The notes under the pieces: model-generated
What the model was told of the DNA's origin: nothing
Database searches by the model: none
Seen by the model: the letters and a program-made list of their open reading frames with translations, nothing else
From: Geomonas diazotrophica
GTDB lineage: Bacteria > Desulfobacterota > Desulfuromonadia > Geobacterales > Geobacteraceae
Reading direction: 5' to 3'
Length of the DNA: 64,000 bases
NCBI RefSeq assembly: GCF_018919385.1
Contig: NZ_JAHLMF010000017.1
Span: 62,001-126,000, forward strand
Made by a program: the position numbers and the translations under genes
Part shown: piece after piece, positions 25,827 to 35,817 of the stretch
Numbering within the stretch: the first letter of the stretch is position 1
How the letters are laid out: each line of letters starts with the position of its first letter

Positions 25827-27443
25827 ATGGCAACCATCCGTGCCAAGATCATCATGAACATGGCGGTCATGCTGATTACCATCGCCGTCATCGTTACCCT
25901 TGAGTTCCGCGCCATCGCGACTCTCGGCAGGATGCAGGATGAAGGTGCCCAGCGCTCGGACGCTGCGGTGTTGGCCAAGGAAGCCTCCATGGGGGGGCTC
26001 GCCCTGTACCGGGTCATAGCCGATGCGGAAGTCAACAGGGATCTGGAGCGTATCCTCAAGACCTGGCAGGCCAAAAAGGCAGAGGTGCTGAAGAACCTGG
26101 AGGCGACCGCTGCCATTGCCGATACTGCCGAGGAAAAGAGATTTGTCGCGGCGGTGAAGGACGCCGTGGCCGCGGTGATCGGAACCTTCGAGCAAAAGAT
26201 GGTGCCGCTCTTGCGCGAAGGCGACGGCACGGTCCAGGAGGTCCGCGCTCTGGACCGCCAGATAGAATTGCAGGTGCAAAATATTGAGTCCGAGATGGAC
26301 AAGGTGACCGATTCGCTGGTCCGGGAGATGCGGCAGGCGGACCGTGACTTCGACGCGGAGCGGCGCAAGGCCCTGTTCGAGGGGGTGATGATCGGCCTGG
26401 CGGGCGTCCTGCTGCAGACCGGGCTGGGGATCATGCTGCTGAAGGGAATCATGACGTCGGTGAACGCCATTCGTGCGCTGCTGACCGCGGTGAGCGCCGG
26501 GGACCTCACCCGTCAGGCGGAGATCGGCACCAGGGACGAGCTTGCCGAAACGGCCAGGGAATTCAACGGGTTCGTCCTGAACCTGCAGGACATGGTCCGG
26601 CAAATCGCGGCAACGGCGCATGTGGTAGTGGCCTCTTCGGAGCGGCTCAGTTCGGGCGCGGAAAAGATTGCCGCTGCGGCCGAGGAGGTGGCGCAACAAT
26701 CGGCCACGGTGGCCACCGCCGGGGAGGAGATGTCCGCCACCTCCGGCGACATCGCCCAGAGCTGCCAGCGGGCCTCCGAGGGTGCCATCGTGGCCAGCCG
26801 TTCGGCCCAGGATGGTGCCCAGGTAGTGGAGACCACCGTTTCGGTGATGGGGCAGATCTCTGCCAGAGTGCAGGAGTCATCGAGGACGGTGGAGAGGCTA
26901 GGGGAACGCTCGGACTAGATCGGTGCCATCATCGTCACCATCGAGGACATCGCCGACCAGACCAACCTGCTCGCCCTGAACGCGGCGATCGAGGCGATCG
27001 AGGCGGCCCGCGCCGGCGAACAGGGGCGGGGGTTCGCCGTCGTTGCCGACGAGGTGCGTGCCCTGGCGGAGCGGACCACCCGCGCCACCCACGAGATCGG
27101 CGAGATGATCAAGGCGATCCAGAAAGAAACCAGGGATGCCGTGGCGGTCATGGAACAGGGGGTGGGGCAGGTGGCGACCGGGACGGTCGAGGCTGCTCGT
27201 TCCGGCGAGGCGCTGCGGGAGATCCTCGAGCAGGTACAGGGGGTGGCCATGCAGGTGAATCAGGTGGCAACGGCAGCCGAGGAGCAGACTGCCACTACCG
27301 GTGAAATTTCACGCAGCATGCAGCAGATCACCGAGACCGTGCGCCAGACCGCCTCCGGTGCCCACGAGTCTGCCGCTGCCGCGCACGAGCTCAACGGAAG
27401 CGCCGAGAAGTTGCAGCGACTGGTCGGACACTTCAAGCTGTAG
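25827..27443 (+). pseudogene. Methyl-accepting chemotaxis protein interrupted by an in-frame TAG
   Basis: The frame is continuous from ATG 25827 to TAG 27443 (538 codons) except for TAG at 26916-26918 (codon 364). The protein would have TM1 (about 10-30), a helical periplasmic ligand domain (30-185), TM2 (about 186-210), a HAMP domain and a signalling helix ending [17 protein letters not shown]. The stop falls at ERSD-stop-IGAII, where chemoreceptors normally have Gln, so a single CAG-to-TAG change explains it. In the signalling tip a 9-bp unit GCGATCGAG is tandemly duplicated (26985-26993, 26994-27002), giving [14 protein letters not shown] instead of [12 protein letters not shown] truncated product would lack the CheA/CheW-binding tip. 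Sequencing error or suppression are the alternatives. Confidence 0.85.
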
Positions 27444-27920
27444 CCCACCTCTACGGGCGCCCCTGATGGCCGGGCCGTAAGGGCGCCAACGACGTGGCCG
27501 CGGGGAGCCGGAATGCAGACAACGCGCTGCAGACCGAGAAGATCGCCCGGCACCTCGCGCTGAACGTAGCCAGCGAGTCCTTTAGTCCGATCACTTCGCG
27601 CAGCAGTCCGCAACGGGCTGCTGCGCCTATTCCACGCTTTTCCACCGCCAGCCGCTTAAACGGTCCATCCTTCTCCCCGCTCCTGTTGCTCCTCCTATCC
27701 ATCACATCCGCAGTGCGTTCGTTTTTCCTGACATGGAAGACATCAAAGTATTTGAATTATGTTTGACAACGGGTAGCAAAGCGGGTACGCTCTCTGCCCC
27801 AAAGGGCGTTTACGTGATTTTATTAATGATCGAAATCATTCGTAAACGTTGATATGAAGCATGTGGTCTAGTGGTTCCGGCTTATTATGCGGAAATGGTA
27901 TTAAAAGCATAATTAAGTAA
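27444..27920. other. 477-bp intergenic region before the riboswitch
   Basis: No convincing gene: both strands have short frames (such as 27494-27766) without ribosome sites or family features. A GGGCGCC-type dyad just after the chemoreceptor stop (about 27457-27487) may act as a terminator. The region becomes AT-rich after about 27720, where the promoter for the riboswitch transcript lies. Confidence 0.5.
27763..27791 (+). promoter_or_regulatory. Candidate promoter for the riboswitch leader
   Basis: TTGACA at 27763-27768, a 17-bp spacer, then TACGCT at 27786-27791. The -35 is perfect and the -10 weak. The transcript would carry about 130 nt before the riboswitch; a closer promoter is not excluded. 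Confidence 0.45.
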
Positions 27921-28033
27921 TTGACTGAAAAAGGCAAAGCCGGGGTGACCCGGCGACGCAAAGCCACCTGTCCAGGACAAGTGCGAGGCGACCCAGCGGG
28001 CGCTCGACTGGAAAGAGGGGCTACCGAAGTCGG
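27921..28033 (+). promoter_or_regulatory. GEMM-I riboswitch (cyclic di-GMP or cyclic AMP-GMP)
   Basis: The conserved GEMM-I core is present in order. P1 is formed by GACT (27923-27926) with AGTC (28028-28031). Then come AGGCAAAG; a P2 stem GCCGGG-GTGA-CCCGGC with a GNRA tetraloop; the linker GACGCAAAGCCAC; a P3 helix region; and the closing GGGGCTACCGAAG. GEMM-I aptamers bind c-di-GMP, and a Geobacter subset binds 3',3'-cyclic AMP-GMP. By my hand alignment the ligand-contact position equivalent to Vc2 G20 is G, but I leave the ligand open. A terminator-like hairpin follows at once (28037-28078), then the giant secreted protein gene. Confidence 0.9.
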
Positions 28034-28036
28034 GTG

Positions 28037-28078
28037 GAGAAAGTGAGCCTATCCCGGTGGATGGGCTTTCTCGTTTCT
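28037..28078 (+). terminator. Riboswitch expression-platform terminator
   Basis: GAGAAA (28037-28042) pairs with TTTCTC (28067-28072), and GCCTATCC (28047-28054) with GGATGGGC (28059-28066) around a CGGT loop. A short T-rich tail (GTTTCT) follows. Its position between the aptamer and the start codon fits ligand-controlled termination. Confidence 0.75.
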
Positions 28079-28118
28079 GGAACTAACAGCTCGTTCGGCA
28101 AAGAGGAGGATCCCTTAC

Positions 28119-31100
28119 ATGAAACCGTACCTTACCCGAAAGCCGCACCGTGCTTTTGTTACCGGGTCGTTCCTGGTCGTGTTCGCACTGCTGTTGAACC
28201 TGCTCACGGCTCCGGCCTGGGCCGCCCCGGGGGACATCGTCACCATAGCGGGTGGCGGGGCGGGAGACGGCGGGCTGGCAGTATCCGCTCTGGTCGGGGC
28301 GACCAGGGTTGCCGCCGATAACGCCGGCAACGTCTACATCGCGGACAACGAGCACCACCGTGTGCGCAAGGTGGATTCCTCAGGTGTGATCACCACCGTC
28401 GCCGGCACCGGCGTGGCCGGCAACGCGGGGGACAACGGTCCCGCGACGCTGGCGAGGCTCAACTACCCCATGGGGATCGCCCTCGACGGCAACGGCAACC
28501 TCTTCATAGCCGACACCAACAACAACGTCATCCGCAGGGTCGACCCGGCGGGCATCATCACCACCGTGGCGGGGACGGGCATGGCCTCTTACAGCGGCGA
28601 CGGCCCCGCCCTCGCTGCCGCCCTGAACGCGCCTGCCGATGTCGCGGTCGATCCCTCCGGCGCCCTGATCATCGCCGACCGCGGCAACTACCGGGTCAGA
28701 AAGGTTGCCGGCGGTATGATGACCACCGTCGCCGGGGTGGGGTGGTGGGGGAGCATCGGCGATGGCGGCCCGGCCACCGAGGCGGCGCTCACCTTCCCGA
28801 GCGGCATCGCAGTGGACCAGGCCGGCAACGTTTTCATTGCCGACGAGAGTAACCACAAGGTCCGCATGGTCGACGCCAGCGGGATCATCACCACGGTGGT
28901 GGGCACGGGCGAGCCCGGCTACAACGGTGACGGCCTGCACCGGACCGTGACCCAGTTGCAGGCCCCGAGAGGAGTCGCCTTCGACCCGCAGGGAAGGCTC
29001 CTCGTCGTCGACTCCAACAACAACCGCGTCCGCAGGGTGGATGCGACAGGTATCGTCACCACCGTGGCCGGAAACGGCGAGTGGGCTTTCTCGGGCGACG
29101 GCGGTCCGGCGACGGCGGCGGCGCTGCAGCAGCCGTGGGGGGTGGCCTGCGACCCTAACGGCAACATCATCGTGGCCGACACGGCCAACTTCCGCATCCG
29201 CAGCGTGGACTTCCTCGGCAACATCTCCACCTTCGCCGGCAACGGCACCCTCTCCTGGACCGGTGACGGCGGGCCCGCCTCGGCGGCGGCGTTCTCCTCG
29301 CCTGGCTCTCTCGCCATGGACCAGGCCGGCCACATGTACATCGCTGACGTGGGCAACAACCGCATCCGCAGGATCGACAGCTACGGCACGGTCACCACTT
29401 TCGCCGGCACCGGCATTGCCGGCTATGGCGGCGACGGCATGCCGGCGGCGACTGCGACCTTTGCCAACCCGACGGGGATAGCCCTCGACGCCGCAGGAAA
29501 CCTCTACGTGGCCGACAGCGGTAACAACCGCATCAGGAAAATCGATAGCGCAGGCGTCGTCAGCACCGTAGCCGGAAACGGCGTGGGCGGCTACAACGGC
29601 GACGGCATGCCCGCCATCTTCTCCAGCCTCGACCGGCCGGTGGGGGTCACGGTGGACGCGCTGGGGAACATCTTCATAGCCGAGTTCGACGGCAACAGGG
29701 TACGCAAGGTCGACACGGCCGGGATAATGACTACCGTGGCCGGCACCGGCCTCATGGAGTACAACGGGGACAACATGCCGGCGATCGCGGCCAGCGTGGC
29801 GCGACCTGCCAGCGTGGCCCTCGACTCCGCCGGTAACCTCTACATCGCTGATTCCTATAACGCGCGCATCAGGAAAGTAGACACCTCCGGCATCATCACG
29901 ACGGTGGCCGGAACGGGGGTAAGGGGGTACAACGGGGACGGCATGCCGGCAGTCGCGGCCGACCTGGAGTCCCCGGTCGGGGTTCGCGCCGTCAACGGCA
30001 ACCTCTACATCATCGACGGCAACCGGGTGCGCAGGGTAAACCCGGACGGGACGATTGCCACCGTTGCGGGTGACGGCACGCCGGGTTTCCAGGGTGACTC
30101 GGGCCCCGCGACTGCGGCTTGGCTCCTGTCACCGAGGGACGCCTGGGTCGATGCCTATGGAGGGATCTTCATCGCGGATACCGGCAACGGCAGGATCCGC
30201 CTGGTCTTCCCGCAAAACGAGGCGACCCCGATTACGATCAACTGGGGCGCGAGCAGCACCGACTCCTTGAACGTGACGCTGACGCTGCAGTGCACGGGAC
30301 TCCCCGGGGGGTGCTACGGGGCCCAATTCTCCCACGATGCCATCAACTGGACTGACACGGTCCCCTTCGAGCCGAGCAGGCCCTGGACCCTCATCCCCGG
30401 CGAGGGGGTGAAGACCGTGTACGTACGCTTCACGGACGGCTTCGCGACCTGGTCCGAGGTGTACAGCGATACGATATACCTGGTCGCCAGCGGCCCCGGT
30501 GTCGCCATCGTGGAGCCTGCGGCGGGCGCGGTCTACGGCAACGATCCGCTGCTCTCCTTCAACGTCTGGGGCCCGGTCGGGCCGGTCACGGTGTACCTGG
30601 ACGGGGTCCAGGTTCCCAAGTATTCCGGGGATCACCTGGGTCCCCTGGCCGTGGGGCCGCACCTGGTCAGGGTCGAGGTGCGGGACTATTCCGGAGGGAA
30701 CATGGCCTTCGCCGAGAGCGTCTTCACCGTCCAGGGGGCGGTGCCCTTCGGGGATGACTTCGAGAGCGGCGCGCTGAAATGGGAGACGGTGAACGGCCTG
30801 TGGCATGTGGCCGGCCCTGGATCTCTCTATCCCAACAGCCACAGTGGCGGCAACAGCATGTGGTACGGCCAGGAGTTGACCGGCAACTACGATGTCGGCG
30901 AAAACAGCGGCTGGATCGTCTCCACCCCTTTCACGGTCCCCAATAACGGCAGTCTCAGGTTCTGGAGCTGGGAGCAGGTTGAAGGCAGCTCGGCCCAGTA
31001 CGACACCCGCAAGGTCTACATCTCGGTGGACGGCGGGGGGTGGGTCCCGTTGTACCAGTCCCTGGACAACAGCTCTGCCTGGCACCAGGTCGACCTCGAC

Positions 31101-34100
31101 CTGGCGCAGTTTGCCGGGAGGACGGCGAGACTCATCTTTGAATTCAGGAGTGTGGACGGGGCGGCCAACGCCTTCCGTGGCTGGTATCTCGACGACATAA
31201 CCGTCAGCGGCAGTGCTCCTCCTCCGGCCGCGATCGCTTTCGAGGGATTCGAGTCGGGACTGCTCCAGTCGCCGCCATGGACAGCGGAGGGGAGTCAGCC
31301 TTGGAGAGTCGTCTCGGACTCGAGCCACGGCGGGCTTTATTCCGCGCGCTCCGGCGCCATTTTGGATAGCCAGGTGTCGGTTATGGAGACGAGCGTGGAC
31401 TGCGTTGCCGGAGAGATGAGCTTCTGGTTCGCGCTCGAGTCGGAAGGCAACTTCGACTTCCTCACCGTCCAGGTCGACGGCGTGGAGCGGGGGAGGTGGT
31501 CCGGTTCCTACGGCTGGACCCAGGCCACCGTTCCGGTCAGTGCCGGGCCGCATGTCTTCAAGTGGACCTACGTGAAGGACGGCTCCGTTTCGATCGGCCG
31601 CGATGCCGCCTGGGTTGACGACATCGTCTTCCCGACTGCACCGGCAGTCCCGGTGGTGACCATCACGTCGCCGGTGCAGGGCGCTCGCTACAAAGAGCCC
31701 CCGATACTCACCTTCGGCAGTACGGCACCTAACACGGCGGTGTACCTGGACGGCGTCCTGACGCCGGTGCAAAACGGCATGTACCTCCCCTGGCTTGCCG
31801 ACGGCAGCCACATCGTCCGCGTCGAATCGAGCAACGCCGCGGGCACGGCAGCCGCTGACGTGAATTTCTTCATCGATGCCACGCCCCCCGTGGTGACCAT
31901 CACGGCGCCGCTACCCGGTGCGGTAGTCGGCAACACCCCTGTCCTTGTCTACAGCGCCAACGAAGGGGGAGCGATGACCGTCTGGGTCGATGGCGTCCAG
32001 ACCGAGGCTCCTTCGGGGATGCCGCTGAAGTATCTGGCCGATGGCTCCCACACCGTCCGCGTGCAGGAAATCGATCCGGCGGGCAACATCGGTTTTGCCG
32101 AAGTCGCGTTCATCGTGAGCGGGACGAGCGGCATCACCAGTTTCAGCGATGACATGGAAAGCGGTGGCGACAAGTGGGAATCCGCTGGGGGGCTGTGGCA
32201 CCTGGTGAACGGCCAGACGTCGACCAACGGCAACAGCCACAGCGGCAGCACCAGTTGGTGGTACGGCCAGGAGTCAACGGGGAACTACGACGTCGGCATA
32301 ACCTCCGGGGCACTGGTCTCCAAGCCCTTCACCGTCGGCACCGGCGCGAGCCTGAAATTCTGGAGTTGGGAGCAGACCGAGGGAAACACGAGCTACGACA
32401 CCCGCAAGGTCTTCCTAAGCACCGATGGCGGGGGCACATGGAGCCTCCTGGTCCAGTTGACCGATGCAACCTCCTCCTGGCACCAGGTGGTGACGAGCCT
32501 CGCCCCGTATGCCGGGATGACGGTCAAGCTGAAGTTCGAATTCAACAGCGTCGACGGCGTGGGCAACGCCTACCGGGGCTGGTACCTGGACGACGTGACC
32601 GTGGCCGGCGCAGGGGGGGGCGCGCCGACAGCTGCGGGAGATGCCTTCGAAACCGGCGACTTCTCCTCCCTTCCCTGGGTGTTCAGCGGCAACGCTCCGT
32701 GGACCGTCACCACGGGCAACGCGCACGGTGGGCAGTTCGCCGCCAAGGCCGGAACCATCCTGGACGGCCAGAGTTCCACGATGCAGACGACAGTCGACTG
32801 CGCCGCCGGTGCCATGAGTTTCTGGTTCGCGGTCAGCTCCGAATACAACTGGGATTTCCTGCGCTTCTACGTGGACGGGGTGGAGCAGGTGGGTTGGTCC
32901 GGCAATGTGGGCTGGACGCAACTCGTCACGGTGGTGACCGAGGGCGTTCATACCTTCAAGTGGGTGTATGTCAAAGATAGCTCGGTCTCGGCCGGTTCCG
33001 ACACCGCCTGGATCGATGACATCGTCTTCCCGACCAAGGCCGTCCCGACCGTGAACCTCGGTTCGCCCGTCCAGGGGGAAAGCTATAAGCAGGAGCCGAT
33101 CCTCTCCTACAGCGTGAGCGAGGGGAGTGCGGTGGTGAAGCTGGACGGCGTGGTGATCAACGCCCCGTCAGGGAGCATCCTCCCCCCCCTGGCCGACGGC
33201 GTGCACGCGGTCCGCGTCGAGGCCAGCAACGCTGCCGGCACCGGGTACGCCGAGGCGAATTTCGTCATGGACCGGGTCGCTCCTTTGGTCACCATCACTT
33301 CTCCTTCTCCCGGGAAGACGGACAAGAGCCAGCCGTTGCTCGCTTACAGCGCAAGCGAGGGCACCCCTGTGGTCAAGCTCGATGGAGTCGTGGTCAGCGT
33401 GCCTTCGGGGAGCGCCCTGCCCCAGTTGGCCGACGGTCTTCACACCGTTCGTGTCGAGGCCGCCGATGCCGCCGGAAACCTCGGTTTCGCCGAGGTGAGC
33501 TTCACCGTCGACACCGTGCAGTTTGCCATCAGCATCGATCCGTTGCCGAGTCCTTCAAACAGCAACAGCTTTGTCCTTACCGGCACACGCGACAGCCGCG
33601 CCACCATGTTCGGTGTCGGCTCCAGCAGCTCTGTGAACTTCGGAACGCTCACCTTCCCGACGAACTCCACTTGGCGGCTGCCGGTCAGTGGATTACCTGA
33701 CGGGAGCACGACCTTCAACGTCAGTGAGGAGGATGGAGCGGGACATGCCGCGGCGGTTTCACTCACCATCGTCATCGACACGGTGGCACCGGTGGTCACC
33801 ATCGCCTACCCGGCGGCGGGAATCTCCGCTAATCGCACCCCCGTCTTGACCTACACGGTAAGTGAAGGGGCACCGGTGGTACAGGTGGACGGCGTGGTGG
33901 TCTCCAAGATCTCCGGCGATACCCTGGGGCCGCTCTCCGACGGTCCTCACACGGTCCGGGTTCAGGTTGCCGATGCCGCCGGCAATATCGGCTTCGCCCT
34001 GGTGAACTTCAGCGTCGACACCACGGCGCCGGTGGTTAATATCACCTCGCCCGGTACGGTCCTCGGGAACAACCGGACGCCGGTTTTGACCTACAGTCTC

Positions 34101-35624
34101 AGCGAAGGCAACGCGGTGGTGCGGGTGGATGGCGTGGTGGTTGCCAAGGTTTCCGGTGATACCCTCGGGCCGCTGGCGGACGGGGAGCACACGGTACGGG
34201 TGGAGGCGACCGATGCCGCCGGCAACACCGGCTTCGCACAGGTTAGCTTCAGCGTCGACGCGACGGCTCCGGTGGTCACCATCACCTCGCCCGGTACGGC
34301 CCTCGGGAACAACCGGACGCCGGTTTTGACCTACAGCGTGAGCGAAGGCAATGCAGTCGTGTGGCTTGACGGCGCAGTGGTTGTCAAGGCTTCCGGCGAA
34401 ACCCTCGGGCCGCTGGCGGACGGTACCCATACGGTGAAGGTGGTGGCAACAGACGCGGCGGGGAACTCCTCGTTTGCCGAGGTAACTTTCAGCGTCGACG
34501 CGACGGCTCCGGTGGTCACCGTCACTTCACCGGCGTCGGGAACAACCCTGGACAGAACTCCGCTGCTACTCTACACAGTGGGGGACGGCAGCGTGGTGGT
34601 TAAGGTGGATGGCAATGCGGTCAACAAAACATCCGGCAGCAGCCTGGATGCGCTGGGGAACGGGAACCACATGGTAACGGTCGAAGCGACCGACGCGGCT
34701 GGCAACACCGCCATTTCCTCCGTCAACTTCACGGTTGCCTACACCCCCCTTGCCGTCGGCACCGCCTCGCTCCCCTTCGGGACCATCGGCACCCCCTACA
34801 ATAGAACCTTGTCGGCAACGGGGGGCGTGCCGGGTTACACCTGGTCCGTCGCCAGCGGCAACCTCCCGGACGGGTTGACGCTGAACGGTTCCACCGGGGT
34901 TATCTCCGGGGTTCCCGGCGTGGCTGGCAGCTTTGCCTTTACGGTCAGGGTCGCTGACAACGACGGGGCAAGCGCCACCGCCTCCTTCTCCGTCTCGGTG
35001 TACCCGCCGTTGCAGATCGGCAACACCTCGCTTGCCGGCGGATATGCCGGTGCTTCCTACAGCCAGTCCCTTACCGCCAGCGGCGGGACCGGATCCTATA
35101 CCTGGTCCGTCATCTCCGGGAGCCTCCCCGAAGGTCTCAGCCTCAACCCGACTACCGGGCAGATTGCCGGGACTCCGACAGCTGCCGGCAGCAGCTTCAC
35201 CGTCGAATGCCGCGACGGCAACCAGACAGCGGCCACGGCCGCGTTGGCAATCGTCATCGAAGCGGCGCGTCCCGACTTGGTGGTCACTGCCGTTTCCGGC
35301 CCGACCAGCGGCACCAGGGGCAAAAAGGTGATGCTGACCGCCACGGTGAAGAACCAGGGGCAGGCCACGGCTGGCGCATCCACCTTGAGCTTCTACCTCT
35401 CGAGCGACGGCACCGTCAGTGGCGCCGACACCAAAGTCGCCGACGTCTCCGTAGGGAGCCTTGCCGCAGGCGGCTCCCAGACGGTGAGTTTCAATGCCAC
35501 CGTCCCTGCCACCCTGCCGGCGGGAAGCTACGTCATCGGGGCTATTGCGGACCGGGTCGGTGTGGTCGCCGAAACGGACGAGGCCAATAACGCCAAGGGC
35601 GGCGGCAGCATCGACATCCGCTAG
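28119..35624 (+). CDS. Giant secreted NHL-propeller, MAM-like, Ig-like and CARDB protein
   Basis: A 2501-residue exported protein. The ATG at 28119 follows GAGGAGGA. A signal peptide (1-36, ending APAWA) leads into 12 NHL-type repeats (about 40-700; each with IAD...N.R.RKVD..G.ITTVAG), enough for two six-bladed propellers. Then come a short beta domain (about 705-790); two MAM/jelly-roll-like domains (877-1174) and two Ig-like domains; a second copy of that whole block (about 1342-1790); 80-residue Ig-like repeats (to about 2208); two putative-Ig (He_PIG-type) domains (about 2210-2385); and a C-terminal CARDB domain (PDLVVTAVSGPTSGTRGKK onward). No membrane anchor or sorting motif is seen. 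Such architecture suggests adhesion or matrix function. Control by the upstream GEMM riboswitch ties it to cyclic-dinucleotide signalling. Confidence 0.9.
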   Translation: MKPYLTRKPHRAFVTGSFLVVFALLLNLLTAPAWAAPGDIVTIAGGGAGDGGLAVSALVGATRVAADNAGNVYIADNEHHRVRKVDSSGVITTVAGTGVAGNAGDNGPATLARLNYPMGIALDGNGNLFIADTNNNVIRRVDPAGIITTVAGTGMASYSGDGPALAAALNAPADVAVDPSGALIIADRGNYRVRKVAGGMMTTVAGVGWWGSIGDGGPATEAALTFPSGIAVDQAGNVFIADESNHKVRMVDASGIITTVVGTGEPGYNGDGLHRTVTQLQAPRGVAFDPQGRLLVVDSNNNRVRRVDATGIVTTVAGNGEWAFSGDGGPATAAALQQPWGVACDPNGNIIVADTANFRIRSVDFLGNISTFAGNGTLSWTGDGGPASAAAFSSPGSLAMDQAGHMYIADVGNNRIRRIDSYGTVTTFAGTGIAGYGGDGMPAATATFANPTGIALDAAGNLYVADSGNNRIRKIDSAGVVSTVAGNGVGGYNGDGMPAIFSSLDRPVGVTVDALGNIFIAEFDGNRVRKVDTAGIMTTVAGTGLMEYNGDNMPAIAASVARPASVALDSAGNLYIADSYNARIRKVDTSGIITTVAGTGVRGYNGDGMPAVAADLESPVGVRAVNGNLYIIDGNRVRRVNPDGTIATVAGDGTPGFQGDSGPATAAWLLSPRDAWVDAYGGIFIADTGNGRIRLVFPQNEATPITINWGASSTDSLNVTLTLQCTGLPGGCYGAQFSHDAINWTDTVPFEPSRPWTLIPGEGVKTVYVRFTDGFATWSEVYSDTIYLVASGPGVAIVEPAAGAVYGNDPLLSFNVWGPVGPVTVYLDGVQVPKYSGDHLGPLAVGPHLVRVEVRDYSGGNMAFAESVFTVQGAVPFGDDFESGALKWETVNGLWHVAGPGSLYPNSHSGGNSMWYGQELTGNYDVGENSGWIVSTPFTVPNNGSLRFWSWEQVEGSSAQYDTRKVYISVDGGGWVPLYQSLDNSSAWHQVDLDLAQFAGRTARLIFEFRSVDGAANAFRGWYLDDITVSGSAPPPAAIAFEGFESGLLQSPPWTAEGSQPWRVVSDSSHGGLYSARSGAILDSQVSVMETSVDCVAGEMSFWFALESEGNFDFLTVQVDGVERGRWSGSYGWTQATVPVSAGPHVFKWTYVKDGSVSIGRDAAWVDDIVFPTAPAVPVVTITSPVQGARYKEPPILTFGSTAPNTAVYLDGVLTPVQNGMYLPWLADGSHIVRVESSNAAGTAAADVNFFIDATPPVVTITAPLPGAVVGNTPVLVYSANEGGAMTVWVDGVQTEAPSGMPLKYLADGSHTVRVQEIDPAGNIGFAEVAFIVSGTSGITSFSDDMESGGDKWESAGGLWHLVNGQTSTNGNSHSGSTSWWYGQESTGNYDVGITSGALVSKPFTVGTGASLKFWSWEQTEGNTSYDTRKVFLSTDGGGTWSLLVQLTDATSSWHQVVTSLAPYAGMTVKLKFEFNSVDGVGNAYRGWYLDDVTVAGAGGGAPTAAGDAFETGDFSSLPWVFSGNAPWTVTTGNAHGGQFAAKAGTILDGQSSTMQTTVDCAAGAMSFWFAVSSEYNWDFLRFYVDGVEQVGWSGNVGWTQLVTVVTEGVHTFKWVYVKDSSVSAGSDTAWIDDIVFPTKAVPTVNLGSPVQGESYKQEPILSYSVSEGSAVVKLDGVVINAPSGSILPPLADGVHAVRVEASNAAGTGYAEANFVMDRVAPLVTITSPSPGKTDKSQPLLAYSASEGTPVVKLDGVVVSVPSGSALPQLADGLHTVRVEAADAAGNLGFAEVSFTVDTVQFAISIDPLPSPSNSNSFVLTGTRDSRATMFGVGSSSSVNFGTLTFPTNSTWRLPVSGLPDGSTTFNVSEEDGAGHAAAVSLTIVIDTVAPVVTIAYPAAGISANRTPVLTYTVSEGAPVVQVDGVVVSKISGDTLGPLSDGPHTVRVQVADAAGNIGFALVNFSVDTTAPVVNITSPGTVLGNNRTPVLTYSLSEGNAVVRVDGVVVAKVSGDTLGPLADGEHTVRVEATDAAGNTGFAQVSFSVDATAPVVTITSPGTALGNNRTPVLTYSVSEGNAVVWLDGAVVVKASGETLGPLADGTHTVKVVATDAAGNSSFAEVTFSVDATAPVVTVTSPASGTTLDRTPLLLYTVGDGSVVVKVDGNAVNKTSGSSLDALGNGNHMVTVEATDAAGNTAISSVNFTVAYTPLAVGTASLPFGTIGTPYNRTLSATGGVPGYTWSVASGNLPDGLTLNGSTGVISGVPGVAGSFAFTVRVADNDGASATASFSVSVYPPLQIGNTSLAGGYAGASYSQSLTASGGTGSYTWSVISGSLPEGLSLNPTTGQIAGTPTAAGSSFTVECRDGNQTAATAALAIVIEAARPDLVVTAVSGPTSGTRGKKVMLTATVKNQGQATAGASTLSFYLSSDGTVSGADTKVADVSVGSLAAGGSQTVSFNATVPATLPAGSYVIGAIADRVGVVAETDEANNAKGGGSIDIR
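30753..33040 (+). repeat. Tandem 1395-bp module duplication inside the giant gene
   Basis: The block [MAM-like A, MAM-like B, Ig-like, Ig-like] beginning at 30753 recurs at 32148, an exact in-frame offset of 1395 bp (465 residues). Landmarks shared by both copies include NSHSGG/NSHSGS, WYGQE.TGNYDVG, WSWEQ.EG, GWYLDD.TV and a closing DDIVFPT. Confidence 0.8.
33786..34745 (+). repeat. Four 240-bp Ig-like repeats
   Basis: Units begin at 33786, 34026, 34266 and 34506, each exactly 240 bp (80 residues), opening with APVV.I and holding RTPVLTY.VSEG, VDGVVV and DGPHTVRV-like strings. The second and third units share long near-identical DNA, pointing to recent duplication or conversion. Confidence 0.85.
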
Positions 35625-35649
35625 AGCCTGCCTCGGCGGCACTACGAGA

Positions 35650-35680
35650 GCGGGGCACGAGTTTCGTGCCCCGCTTTTTT
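35650..35680 (+). terminator. Rho-independent terminator after the giant gene
   Basis: GCGGGGCACGA, GTT loop, TCGTGCCCCGC, then TTTTTT: an 11-bp perfect stem 26 bp after the stop codon. Confidence 0.92.
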
Positions 35681-35817
35681 CGTTGTTCCGAGATTTCGGG
35701 CAATAGAGGAAATCCCCCTGCCCCCCTTCGCAAAGGGGGGGGCGTGAGGTCTCGTGCGTCACTTTGTGGCGGACAACAGCACCGTTCGTTGAATTTCCGA
35801 ACACCCTTCGCGTGGTC

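Noticed and set aside
26916..26918. TAG in the chemoreceptor gene as a pyrrolysine codon
   Set aside because: Pyrrolysine is restricted mainly to methylamine methyltransferases; a CAG-to-TAG change at a normally Gln position is simpler.
27451..27766. Short frames on both strands downstream of the chemoreceptor gene
   Set aside because: No ribosome site, no recognisable domain, and composition like random GC-rich DNA.
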